Below, one piece after another: positions 20,336 to 32,800 of a DNA stretch of 64,000 bases. The notes below the pieces were generated by a model. It did no database searches. It saw nothing but the letters and a program-made list of their open reading frames with translations, and was not told the origin of the DNA. The stretch is from Antedon bifida (lineage: Eukaryota > Echinodermata > Crinoidea > Comatulida > Antedonidae). Numbering within the stretch: the stretch's first letter is position 1; every line of letters begins with the position of its first letter. Where the stretch lies: the NCBI GenBank assembly GCA_963402885.1, contig OY727093.1:1612001-1676000 (forward strand), given 5' to 3'. The translations under genes and the position numbers were made by a program.

Positions 20336-23300
20336 TTGTAAAAGCCAAATTTACAAAAGAATAAACATCAAAATGAACAGAGCAAATAAAGGTGTAAAAA
20401 TATGATTATTTATGTTTGCTTCCTCTAGGATTAAGCGGCGAATCAACCACCTCCATTTTAACTTAAGTTCAAATAATAAAATAGGGCATTTACCTTTATA
20501 TTCTTTAAAATGGGTAGTTGCAGGTTTAAAATGTATCTTGTTTATTATTAAATGTAAACATTTTTGCAACAACATTGATACACTTACAGCATTACCAAGG
20601 TTTTTTTTTAAATGGGCTAAAGTGAAGCCTAAACTGATCCGAGACCTTACTGATAGCCAGAAAAAGACAATTACACCACCAAAGTCTGGTGGGAAATTTC
20701 TCTATAGTGCATGACAGCTGTAGGCTATAATGGTAATCAATAATTTTATTATTGTGTTACAACATGTGAATGAAAGAAAAACAAAGCTTAATATTTCAGG
20801 TAGAGGGCGCATCCACTGGAACTTTACTTCGTGATTTATTTTGTGGCAGTGGTGCAACCAAAATAAACAATAAAAAAATGAAAGCAAATCATGTACATAC
20901 ACAATTTTAGAAAAAAAAGAAGAAATAACAATTAGCCTATATATAGATAAATAAAATCAACAAAAGTGAATGTAATCATGGAGGTATAATGTTATGTATT
21001 TTGTACACAAATTGAATTAAAATTCAGTCAAAAATAAAAACCTTATAAAGAGGAAAGTATGAAGAGTGCATTACTGGAGCATGTGCAGTTTATTTAGTTC
21101 AAATGGTAATATAATCAATTGAGTTTTAGATGGACAATGATTAGCTGGCACAGGTAGGCCTAGGTCTAATTAGTCCATATATTATTATTGATACATACTA
21201 CAGATTTACTTCTTTGCATGCATTTCTCCCATTTACTCAAAAGTATGATTTTGTTATTTAATACTCTTTTAGTATCAAAAGAGCAGCAGTTATTGTTGTG
21301 GAGATAATAGGCCTACTGTAGCGATAACAATTATAAAATGTAGTGATAAACCATGGAGGTATAAAACTAATTTTATACCTCCATGGATAAACCTAAGCCA
21401 GACTGAACAAAGACCAAGAGTAATAATAATAATAAAAACTTTATTTAATCACCTCAATGGTGTTTTTCGACAGGGCCGTAAGACATTATACACACATCAA
21501 ATTTAGCAATTAAACAATTAACAACAAGAGTTAATTTACACTTAAATTAGAATGAATTAGAATTTTACAATAGATTGTAAAAGCCAAATTTACAAAAGAA
21601 TAAACATCAAAATGAACAGAGCAAATAAAGGTGTAAAAATATGATTATTTATGTTTGCTTCCTCTAGGATTAAGCGGCGAATCAACCACCTCCATTTTAA
21701 CTTAAGTTCAAATAATAAAATAGGGCATTTACCTTTATATTCTTTAAAATGGGTAGTTGCAGGTTTAAAATGTATATTGTTTATTATTAAATGTAAACAT
21801 TTTTGCAACAACATTGATACACTTACAGCATTACCAAGGTTTTTTTTTAAATGGGCTAAAGTGAAGCCTAAACTGATCCGAGACCTTACTGATAGCCAGA
21901 AAAAGACAATTACACCACCAAAGTCTGGTGGGAAATTTCTCTATAGTGCATGACAGCTGTAGGCTATAATGGTAATCAATAATTTTATTATTGTGTTACA
22001 ACATGTGAATGAAAGAAAAACAAAGCTTAATATTTCAGGTAGAGGGCGCATCCACTGGAACTTTACTTCGTGATTTATTTTGTGGCAGTGGTGCAACCAA
22101 AATAAACAATAAAAAAATGAAAGCAAATCATGTACATACACAATTTTAGAAAAAAAAGAAGAAATAACAATTAGCCTATATATAGATAAATAAAATCAAC
22201 AAAAGTGAATGTAATCATGGAGGTATAATGTTATGTATTTTGTACACAAATTGAATTAAAATTCAGTCAAAAATAAAAACCTTATAAAGAGGAAAGTATG
22301 AAGTGCATTACTGGAGCATGTGTAGTTTATTTAGTTCAAATGGTAATATAATCAATTGAGTTTTAGATGGACAATGATTAGCTGGCACAGGTAGGCCTAG
22401 GTCTAATTAGTCCATATATTATTATTGATACATACTACAGATTTACTTCTTTGCATGCATTTCTCCCATTTACTCAAAAGTATGATTTTGTTATTTAATA
22501 CTCTTTTAGTATCAAAAGAGCAGCAGTTATTGTTGCGGAGATAATAGGCCTACTGTAGCGATAACAATTATAAAATGTAGTGATAAACCATGGAGGTATC
22601 AAACTAATTTTATACCTCCATGGATAAACCCAAGCCAGACTGAACAAGGACCAAGAGTAATAATAATAATAAAAACTTTATTTAATCACCTCAATGGTGT
22701 TTTTCGACAGGGCCAAGAGTAATAATAATAATAATTTTTATAATAATAAAAACTTTATTTAATCACCTCAATGGTGTTTTTCGACAGGGCCGTAAGACAT
22801 TATACACACATCAAATTTAGCAATTAAACAATTAACAACAAGAGTTAATTTACACTTAAATTAGAATGAATTAGAATTTTACAATAGATTGTAAAAGCCA
22901 AATTTACAAAAGAATAAACATCAAAATGAACAGAGCAAATAAAGGTGTAAAAATATAATTATTTATTTTTGCTTCCTCTAGGATTAAGCGGCGAATCAAC
23001 CACCTCCATTTTAACTTAAGTTCAAATAATAAAATAGGGCCTTTACCTTTATATTCTTTAAAATGGGTAGTTGCAGGTTTAAAATGTCTATTGTTTATTA
23101 TTAAATGTAAACATTTTTGCAACAACATTGATACACTTACAGCATAGAAGCAGTATTGCTTTAAAAAGTGGTGACTTTTTCGTAATGATTGTTACAAGGA
23201 CTAAACTAAATTTAAAGTGCACAGGTAGGTCTAATATTATTAATAAATATAATATTATTCAAATCCAAATTTCAATGGAGATACAAAAAAAAAGCGAAAA

Positions 23301-23384
23301 GCTAAATCAAAACGATAAAGTAAAACAGCCAGAAAAGTTAGCAGAGCTTTCGGGCAACACTAGCCCTTTATCAGTGCAAGCAAA

Positions 23385-24030
23385 TTAATATCATTGATAC
23401 ATACTTACAGATTTACTTCTTTGCATGCATTTCTCCCAGTTTCTCTCCAAATCTCATTTACTCAAAAGTATGATTTTATTATTTAATGCTCTTTTAGTAT
23501 CAAAAGAGAGCAGTTATTGTTGTGGAGATAATAGGCCTACTGTAGCGACTATAATTATACAATATACTGTACAGTATTGTGATAAACCCCAGCCAGACTG
23601 ATACAAGGGTTGTATACCATAGAACAAATAAAGGTGTAAATATGATTATATATGTTTGCTTTTTCTATGATTAAGCAGCGAATCAACCACCTCCATTTTA
23701 ACTTAAGTTCAAATAATAAAATAGGGCCTTTACCTTTATATTTTTTAATGGGTAGTTCCAGGTTTAAAATTTGTATTGTTTGTTATTAAATATATAACTA
23801 ATAATTTAGTTAAAGTTGTTTTAAAATTATGTTTAAATGTGTCGTAGTGCCCCTCGGAAGAGCAGTTTTATTTTATTACTGAGAGGGCTACCCTACTAAA
23901 AGAAAATAAAATAAAAGAAAACGAAATAAACTTTTTGCAACAACATTGATACACATTAAACAGCATAGAAGCAGCATTGTTTTAAATAGTGGTGCTACAA
24001 GACTTTTTCGTAATGATTGTTACAAGGCCT
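23385..24030. repeat. Degenerate partial copies of the array unit
   Basis: Pieces of the 1.24-kb unit reappear with many differences at about 23385-23550 and 23620-23800. The segment ending a unit at 23113-23215 is repeated at about 23935-24030. They look like older decayed units beside the fresh array. Confidence 0.65.
23830..23945 (+). mobile_element. LINE 3' UTR fragment
   Basis: gtgcccctcggaagagcag, then gagagggctaccct and an aataaaa-rich tail. It is closely analogous to the tail of the 58.4-kb element (ggcccctgg, gggttaccctctataaataa). It is a solo 3' end. Confidence 0.5.
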
Positions 24031-24414
24031 AAACTAAGAATTTGTTATGACTATTGTAATACATATAGTATTTTGCTATGTAAAATTTATTTTCCTTTCG
24101 ATAAAATTTACATTAGGAAATTTAAGGTCAATTTAGGTGAATTTCCTATCTTTACTACACTAAAAAACAACAAAAAAAGAAATTGTTAAAATGGGTATAG
24201 GGTGAGTGAAAGCACAGTTTTATTATCTAGTGTAGATTATTTTCTATGTCTGTTTTAATCAAGAACTATAGTAGCTATATTAAGATACTTATTTTACCCT
24301 CCTGTTTACAGTTATTAAGTATGTGAAAAAAACTATTATATTAGTTTTAGGCATTTCAGGTACAGTCTAAATAGTTTGAGGCATATCAACAACAATTCAA
24401 TGTGAAGTCACTGT

Positions 24415-24690
24415 ACTTGGTACTTGGTTGTTATCCTCTTGCCTAAGTTGAGATAATCTCTTTGAATTTGTCATGGTTTGGGGCTTCTATTGTATCTTGG
24501 GGTAGTTTGTTCCATTTTCTGGTGGTTTTGGGTAGAAACGAATTTAAATAAATATTTGTTTTTGCTGCAACTTCAATAAGTTGGGCGGCATTACCCCTTC
24601 GTGGTCTATCTATCTTCGGTACTTCGTTACTTGGATCAATCACTTTTTTTTTAAATTTTAACAACTTTCCCAATTATTTTTATTATGTGT
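24415..24690 (-). mobile_element. Non-LTR retrotransposon RT C-terminal fragment
   Basis: The minus-strand frame encodes DRPRRGNAAQL, then NIYLNSFLPKTTRKWNKLP. The 'NSF.P....WN.LP' signature is typical of the extreme C-terminus of jockey/CR1/L2-type reverse transcriptase ORFs. It is 5' truncated and there is no RT core. Confidence 0.75.
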
Positions 24691-25674
24691 GGATTATACA
24701 AACTTTCAAGAAATCACAATTATATGTTAATACCATCGTAATTTATTACATATCATAATTATAACCATTATTATATCACCATTAATTAACCATTGTCATA
24801 ATTACATATTAGAATACATTTTCAACAAATTACAACACACAAAAATGATGTAAAATTATTATTTCATAATTTAACAGTAAATTAGCTACTGAACTCTCTC
24901 TACTCAATAGTGTCGGATGGAAGAGGAGAAGATGAGAGAGTCCTAGACTCGGGTACCCCGAGTGAAAATAAGAAAATGTATAAAAATATACAAATTTGAA
25001 ATATATTTTCTGTGTTTCATTAATTATATTCAATGAAAAATAAGACTTAGTGGATGAAAGGAAGAAATAAGTACATTCATGAAACAAATCACAAACAAAA
25101 TAGTGGACCAATTGAAAAAAAGAAAACATCTTTAAAATTTACATTAAAAATTGAATGTGCATCTGTATAATATATGTGTAATAATTAATGCATTGTAAAA
25201 TCTTTGGATATTTTAGTTAAAATCTAAATGATAATAAAAAAATAATTAATTTTTTATCTAAAGTAGTTTTATTAAGATTTTAACCTGCCTGTTAGTGGCG
25301 ATGATTTACTGTTGGTCTGGAATGAAATAAAAAATAAAAAAATAACATTTAAATTAAAACAAAATAATTTTTTCACATAGTTTAAAAATGTAGTTTACAT
25401 ATCATTACGATTTACATTTATGAAGATCCAAAAGTTCATAAAGATTTTACAAAGCCAAAATTTACATATATCTATATAATGTTAATCTTTGTTATTAAAA
25501 ATACTTTACTACAAAAATAATCACTGCAGAACTGCAGAATTATTAGCTCTGTTTTTGACTTAGTAATGTTAGGTTTGCAGTACACCATGTGTTTCCAAAG
25601 GAACTAAAGTATGGTTGAGAATGTCTCTTGTTTCTTCTTTACTAGTCGGATGTTCTGTTGATCATTTTCTAAAC
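24690..25674. other. 3' flank of gene B
   Basis: A/T-rich and homologous in order to 43440-44265 downstream of gene C, for example the matched stretches around 25.03-25.20 and 43.65-43.87 kb. It is therefore part of the ancestral duplication unit. It includes the gene B 3'UTR. No other gene was seen. Confidence 0.6.
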
Positions 25675-28600
25675 TTAAGGTTTGAATTCTGATGCGTGTT
25701 CAACAAGACATTTATTTTGCCTGTACATTTGTAGTAATTCCTTCCACTTGGGGTGAGTTTGAAGCAAGTACTGGTTCCCTGTAAAGAAAACAAAATGTCG
25801 TGAGGTAAACCACCAGTGCACTTTGTGTAAATTCTCTCTTAATCTTTTTAAAAACTACCAAAACACATTGTTAGTATTACTATTAGTTGTTTCTTCCTAT
25901 ACAAGAATTACTTTTGTAAATGAAAAAGGAGCCCAAACCAAAATTGGAGAGCTAACTTCTCTCATAGTACTTACCTATAAGAATGAGTCCTTTCTTGGCC
26001 CTGGTCAGTGCTACATTCATTTGGTTTTCATCAGTTATAAAACCTAAGTTCATCTTCATCCATCGAACACTTGGTCTCTTTTCAATCTCAACTCTTGGTA
26101 ATGAACGTACAGTTGACATGATTACGTAATCACATTCACTTCCTAGTGGATGGAAATAAATTTGTTTAATGCCAAAAAAAAAGTTTCATAGTATCATATT
26201 GCGATCTGTAGTTTGTTTTTCTATTTATGTGCATGGAGAAAAACTAATCACATTCTGTGAGGAAATAAATAAATCTTTCGTATTTTGTTTCCCATATTTG
26301 AAAAGTACAGATTAAAGTACTCTGGTCAGAGAAGTAAATATGCCTGTTACTTTTGTCTGTTCATGTCTAACAAGTTCATGTACATATATCAGAAATTAAT
26401 TGACCTTGACTGAGAACCACAGTTGAGACTTGAACCTCCTCTATTCCACACACTTTCAGATCATCTCTGATTCGTTGACATTGCAAGCGATACTGCGATA
26501 GTATCAAAATATCTTTAGGTTTCACTCCCTTTTCCAGCAGTTTACAAGCAATTCTCACCTACATAAAATTTTAATTGACAACATTTAGTATTAAAAGTAC
26601 AATTTGTATCATAACAGTAATAGTTGTACAAAGATTTAGGCCTAAAACTAAATGGTCACTGATCACAAGGCCCATATGTAACAATTAATGCAAACTTTTA
26701 TAAACGCCACACCCATCAACCCCTTCCTCCTGTGTACATCAAAGTAGATTACTAACCACATGATACACCTCCTGTGGGTTGCTTTTGCTTTGTTCACCTC
26801 CTTCTGAGCTATTAACAGTCAGTGTTTCCTCTTTTCCATACATGTGACAGAATACAATTGGACAACTTGAACCAGCTGGCCAAAAATTTGTTTCCCAGTT
26901 TTTAATTTTGCGATTTTTAACAGAATCGTCTGTCACCAATTTCTTATCATAGAAAGCGCTAGATGGAAACTCACAGATTTTTTGGTGCTAAAAGAAATGG
27001 AAGAATTAAATGTGAGGAAACACTATATAAAACAGAATGGCAGCTCTTGCAATATAGTAATAAAAATACTTTTACTTTCAGTTTTTTATTTATATATTTT
27101 TTATGTAAATATAAATTAAAATAGTAGACATATACCATTCTGTACTGTATAGTTAACATCATTGTCTTTGCCTCATAACGCTCTAATAGAGATATACCCA
27201 TACCTAAATCCTCTGCATGCTTCTCTTTAATGATTGGTCTGAAAATTAACACAATTATATTATTTAAATAAAATCCAATACTTGAGACATGAAATTTGGC
27301 GAAAATGATGTTGATACTCAATTTACATTAACAAGGTATTTATTAATGTCTTAGCCTTATCAAAATAGGAGGAGGGGGTTGGGGCAGGTTTATAGACAAA
27401 GCGATTCCAGTCATCAGTCATTCGCTTTCATTCTTACCTCAACTGTTTGTGATCTCCAATAAGTACAACTTGGTAAGGTGAACACATAACAAGAGGGATA
27501 AGAGACTCGGGTTCACTACACATCCCTGCTTCATCTATGATACACTGTATAATACTGCAGTATTCTGGGATGAATTTTGAACCAGCTGAATTGCAAGTTG
27601 CTAAGATGATTTTATATTTCTTAAGTTCTTCTTCCTGTAATTATTAAGAAGATTCCAATGTTAAAGGTCATTTTTGTTTGTTTTGCTAATCAGGCTACGC
27701 CATTAATGACTGTACTGTTTATTTTATTTTCCAAAGAGAACATGTAGCACAGTGAACGTTAGATTTCTGATTGCGAGATCAGTAGTTTTAGTGCTTGTAG
27801 CATTGCTTGTGCCCTTAGCATAGACGGTTTAAATTTAAATTTACCTTTGCTGAATTTATCAGTTGATGATATGATTTTCTTTTTTTTTTAGGAATGACAT
27901 CACCTGGTTTCAGTTGTCGAAAATCTCGATCAAACTTGCATATTTCGGCACTCTTAGAATTGTCACCGGTCCTGATGAGATAGTGTAATGCAATGTTGAC
28001 ATGGTCAGGGTCAGTAGAGGTCAGTATATCAGCTTTTTTTCCAACGTTTTTCTCCCATGGCAATGGAAAATCTTTCTTCTCAATAGTTTCACTGTAAACT
28101 CGAACAATAGATAATCCTGGAAACTTTTTTAAATAACCTGAATAAAAAAAAAACATTTACTCTGGTGAATTGTAAGCAATAAGATTCATAACATACACCA
28201 TGAATGCACTGAATTTATATGCATGACCTACAGCATTCTAAGGACAAGGCAATAAGAAGAAAACTGCTTGCCTCTAACACTTACAGGCCACAAATAAAAC
28301 TATATACATTAGTGGTCTGTCTCTTTATGTCTGATTTTCAGTATTTACAAATATTATATTAAATTATTAATTACATCATCAGTAAAAAAAGATTACCTGC
28401 AACAACATCGACAGACTTGTTAGATGGGCCACAGTAGAGCACCTGTGGCTGCCCTTTACCAGTAGGTGGTAGTTGTGTGTTCATCTCAGAAAAGTAGTAT
28501 GCTAGTTGCGCTCCTGTCACAGATTTTCCAGTTCCTTAAATAAAAATAAAATCTTTAAGCTCTTTTGAACACTCAAAAAGTTGACTTGATTAATTTAAAA

Positions 28601-29872
28601 TGATTTCTGGTACAAAATGTTATGTTAATGTTGATAGGGTCAATGTGTGTAACAATGCAATGACATCCTACTTACCTGGCGGTCCCTGTATAACTGTAAA
28701 TGGTTTTGCCAAAGCTGTCTTTATTGCCTTCTCTTGGACATCATTTGGTTGGGGCAACTCTACACCTTTTATCTTTCCGACTTTTATTCTTTTTGCAATT
28801 TCAACAAGTCTATTATAAATTGAACCTAAACAGAATAAATGTGTCTTGTTGAAGATTAATTCAATTATTTTAAATTAGGAAATAGAATCTTAGATAATAC
28901 ACCACCTTTAAACAATAAAATTAATACTCACTATCTTCTTGTCCTCCCACCTTAAACTTTTTAAGAAGAACAATATCTCTGTTTAATGAAGATTTATTTT
29001 CACTTAGGCCTTTCACAGATCTTTCAAGACGTCTTTGAATAAATTAAATAATTGAAATACTGTAATTAATTGGTATACATTACTGAAAATGATTCACACA
29101 AGGACATTTTTCATCAAAACAGGTAAAATGCATACACTACAGTTATCCATGCTACCACTACTACTACTAATAATAATAACAACAATAATAATAATAATCA
29201 AAAAGTTTATAATGTGCTAATTTCCAAGGTTCATTGTATCCTGAACTTTGCTAACTAAATGAGTTTTTAAATAAATCAAAAGTGGGATGAATGTTTGCAA
29301 AAAGGTGGGAGTTTGTTCCAAAGAGGTGATGCAAAAAAAAAAATGTGCGTCGAGGAACAAATAGCAATGATTTGTCAGAAGAGCAAAGGCGATGAGATGG
29401 AACATATCAAAGAATATATAAGATGGACGGACAAAAAATAGAGCTTTAAAAGTTCAAACAAGCATCATGAAGATAAACATTGTTTAATGAAAGTCAGTGA
29501 TAATCTGGAGTGATATGATGACGGCATGGTGTAAAGTGAATATTCTTTCGAAGCACATACTATTTATGAAGGCAGTAATTTATTGTTCAAACTAACTTGT
29601 CTGATTCTCCTTGTGGTATGAGCTCAAGAATACAAAGTGGTTTCTTCTTTAGCTTTGTGGAGATGACACTATGTGGCAGTGTGGGGCTCTTTCCAATGCC
29701 AGACTGGTTTAATCTTATTTCAATTTCCATCTGTTCTTCTTTAACTTTGACATTTCTTATATAGCAATGGCCAACCCAAGTACACTTAACTTCAGAGCGA
29801 TTCTGACTTAGATTTTTGTGTGGTATGTCAAGACCAGAGTAGCGAACACATAAATAATCAGATGGATTAAAT
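25675..29872 (-). CDS. Gene B exons 13-23: SF1 helicase 2 and C-terminus
   Basis: Eleven exons. Motifs in order: Q-motif region PQPNDVQEKAIKTAL; Walker A VIQGPPG split by an intron from TGKSVTGAQ; HELZ2-typical LSIVRVYSETIEKKDFPLP; KIILATCNSAGS; II IIDEAGMCSEPESLIPL; III VVLIGDHKQLRP; LLERYEAKTMMLTIQYRM; ILILSQYRLQCQRI; V SQGSECDYVIMSTVRS; VI MNVALTRAKKGLILIG. The protein ends EHASEFKP then TAA at 25675-25677. The Walker A intron position is the same in gene C. Sequence is nearly identical to C in exons and recognisably so in introns. No polyadenylation site can be fixed with confidence; AATAAA on the minus strand occurs about 400 bp downstream. Confidence 0.94.
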
Positions 29873-32800
29873 CTGAAATTGAATTTTATGAAATATATTA
29901 ACTTCAAGACATTTCAGTACTGCAAGTACAATATATATTATTTGGAACTTTTAGAATTGTAAATAAATATAAATACCTTATACTTCGGTCCTCACAGAAA
30001 TCAGTCGGTAACTGAAACACACCATTGTAAATCTGTTTATCTGAAACAAATTTCCAATCGATTGATACATTTCGTATGATGAGGGTATCATCTTCAGATA
30101 CAGCATTTGATGCAGATTCCATTGATAGCACTGCCAACCAACATTCCTGATATGTAGGTATGTCCTTTGCATCTCTGGGTTTCTTATTTGCTAACTGAGA
30201 GAAACATGTAACAGGATCAGAACGATGTTCTAGACATATGTCCAGTTCAGGTGTCAAGTTGAAGAGTTGGATTTTAGGTTCAGGAATTCCTCGTTCAAAT
30301 CCTGCCATAAGCTTAACTTCAACCATGTGCCCTAGATTGTATTCTCTTTCAAACTCCACAAAATGGTATCTGTTTCCATGCCGATCTAGTATTTCAGATG
30401 TCACTTTTTTTTTCAACAGTTTTCCGTTCTCACTTTTGCCCATAGTTCTTTGGTTTTTTTCTTTAGTTTTAATTTCTTGGGAAGCAACATACATGGCAGC
30501 ATGAATTTGATGGATATCGTCATCTTCGATTCCAGAAAGAATTTCTTGCCAATGAGTACTGTTAAAAGTAACAACAAAACGGTGTGCATCTAGTTCTCCT
30601 GTAGAGCTGTCCATCTTTGGTAGAACCTCAGTAGGTTTTGCTTTTGCATCATATATTCTTTGCTTCCACGTTACAATGATAGTATCATCATTAGCTCCTG
30701 GTATTTTTGATGGCTTTAATTTGTTTAAGCCCACAGCATTGTCTGTAATTTGCATAAATCTAGGGAAGACAAAGCTAATGTTTTTATCAGATGCTTGCTC
30801 CACAGTAGATAAACATGAAATTGATACCTCTTTCAACTGTAAAGCCTTCGTCAACATCTTTGTCCTTTTTTCAAAAGCTTTAGAATTTGACAATTTAATT
30901 GTTGAGTTATAGCAGATGGAACTAATTTCTTCTTCAGTATAAGGTATGTCTTGTTGTTTGATAGCTGCATCTATAAGGCGGTGCACAACTATGTCAATGT
31001 AACGTCTTATTGGAGATGTAAAGTGAGTGTAGAAGTCAATTTCGAGGGAATGATGTGCCAGATCTTGACCCTCAGAAATGCTTTGACCAGAACATTTGTA
31101 ATCCGAATTCTCTTGTATCGTGTAGTAGTGTGCCATCATCACAGAGAGCTTTGGATGTTTATTATCAGTACAAACAATCTGGATGATCTTCATCATTTCA
31201 GCAAGACTGGCATCAGAACCTTGCTTGATATTATTTACAATTTCCACCAACTTGTTCCATTCCTTTGTCAGCATTGTAATTGTGTTACTTTGTTCACCAC
31301 AATTACAGACATTATCACAATTACACTGTGAAGAATCAACATAGTCTTTAAACTTCCCTAACATCTCTTTACTATTTCTAATATCAGGTAAGTGTTTGAC
31401 TTGAAATTCCTGGAGCTTTTCAGGATCTGGAGAGAGTTGCCTCCTGAGTGGCACACATTGAGGAAATCTTTCCATCAGATACTCTGCGACAGCTTTGTTT
31501 GCAAGGATCATGAATTCTTCAATCAGTGAATGTGCAAGAGGACATGATGCCTCTTCTTCATTTTCATCCTCATTGTATGAAAATCTACCTTCCTTAAGGC
31601 GCGCTGCACGAGTCTTCTGAGCTACTTCATTCAGTGAATGAATCGCACTTACAATAGATGGTTTTACATCATTGTTTCCATTATGAATGATGTCTTCTAC
31701 TTCTTTGTACGTGAATTTTTGTCTGGATTGAATCACAGATTTCACTATTTTTGTGTCAGAATGTAGACCGTCATTTCTTATGTCCATAAACACAGACATT
31801 GCTAATCTATCTTTTCCTGGAATTAAACTGCAGAAGTCATTACTAAGTCTTGATGGCAGCATGTTGATGGGAGCTGAAAGTGTTGGATAATATGTAGTGG
31901 CTCTCTTCTGTGCCTCTTCATCAAGCAATGTTTTATATCCTACAAAGTAGCTTACATCAGCGATATGAACTCCAACTTCATAATGATCATTAGCAAGTCT
32001 ACGTATGCTAAGTGCGTCATCAATATCTTGACAACCCTTGGGGTCAATAGTGAATGTTTCAGCATTTCTGAAATCGGTTCTCTTTTTTATTTCATCTTCT
32101 GGAATTTTCCAATTTTCAGAAAACTTTTCATCAAGTTCTTTACGGACTTTCTTCTTCCAGGTATCTTCAACACCATGTATAAGCTTTAGAATTCTAATCC
32201 CCTCTGCTTTGTTAGTGGCTGGCGGCAGCTCTTCTGTAACAAATCCCATTGGATACGTCATTTTATCGGACCATTTCCAGTAGCGTACCACAAATAGTTT
32301 ATGAAGACGGTCCTTGTTGGTCACCACAACGTTGCGTTCTAAGTAAAATGGCTTATCACTGTTGACCTGTTTACTTAAGGTGTATATGTCTACAGTAACA
32401 TTCTCACTCGGTGATTTGTTTTTATCTTCTGTCGGTACGCGCAGTTTTGGGAAGTCTTTGTTTACTGGTACCATAAGGCTGTTACTATGCTGATCTAGCA
32501 TGCAAACTAGCTTACGCAAGTAGGGGTCGGATGCTCTCTTCAAGACATGGACAACCCTACCATACATTTTGTCAGGCTTGTTTTCTGGTTTATCACCTAA
32601 TTCATCAATTTCAACTTCTTCTAGAATTTCTTCATTCTCTTGCATTTCTATAATTACATCATCATTGTTTAAAGCACGCCCTCTGTAATGCTTACTGATG
32701 ATTGAAATATTCATTGGAATATCTTCCTCTAAAGTGGTAGCATATGTCTTTCCTCGAACATCAAGATGAAATGTGCATCTCTTGTATTTTTCCGGTTCTG

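Larger units (their letters stand above)
19353..23145. repeat. Tandem array of three ~1.24-kb units
   Basis: Units 19353-20589, 20590-21828 and 21829-23145 are nearly identical by direct reading. Unit 3 is about 75 bp longer because a segment ending in a gtttttcgacagggcc phrase is duplicated at 22.66-22.79 kb. Each unit contains the tail of a LINE on the minus strand, a 36-nt palindrome, and a catggaggtataa terminal motif near 0.4 kb. Identical short open frames recur in every unit and are not genes. The array lies wholly between genes A and B. Confidence 0.93.

Noticed and set aside
19465..22141. Identical 66-, 74- and 100-codon frames repeated three times
   Set aside because: They recur only because the 1.24-kb unit is tandemly repeated. 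No coding signature or known domain.
26701..26756. Read-through of the helicase 2 exon beyond 26757 in gene B (in-frame stop) seen as a possible pseudogene lesion
   Set aside because: A GTTAGT donor at 26755-26756 ends the exon in phase 0 and joins VRIACKLLEKG perfectly. The stop is in the intron.
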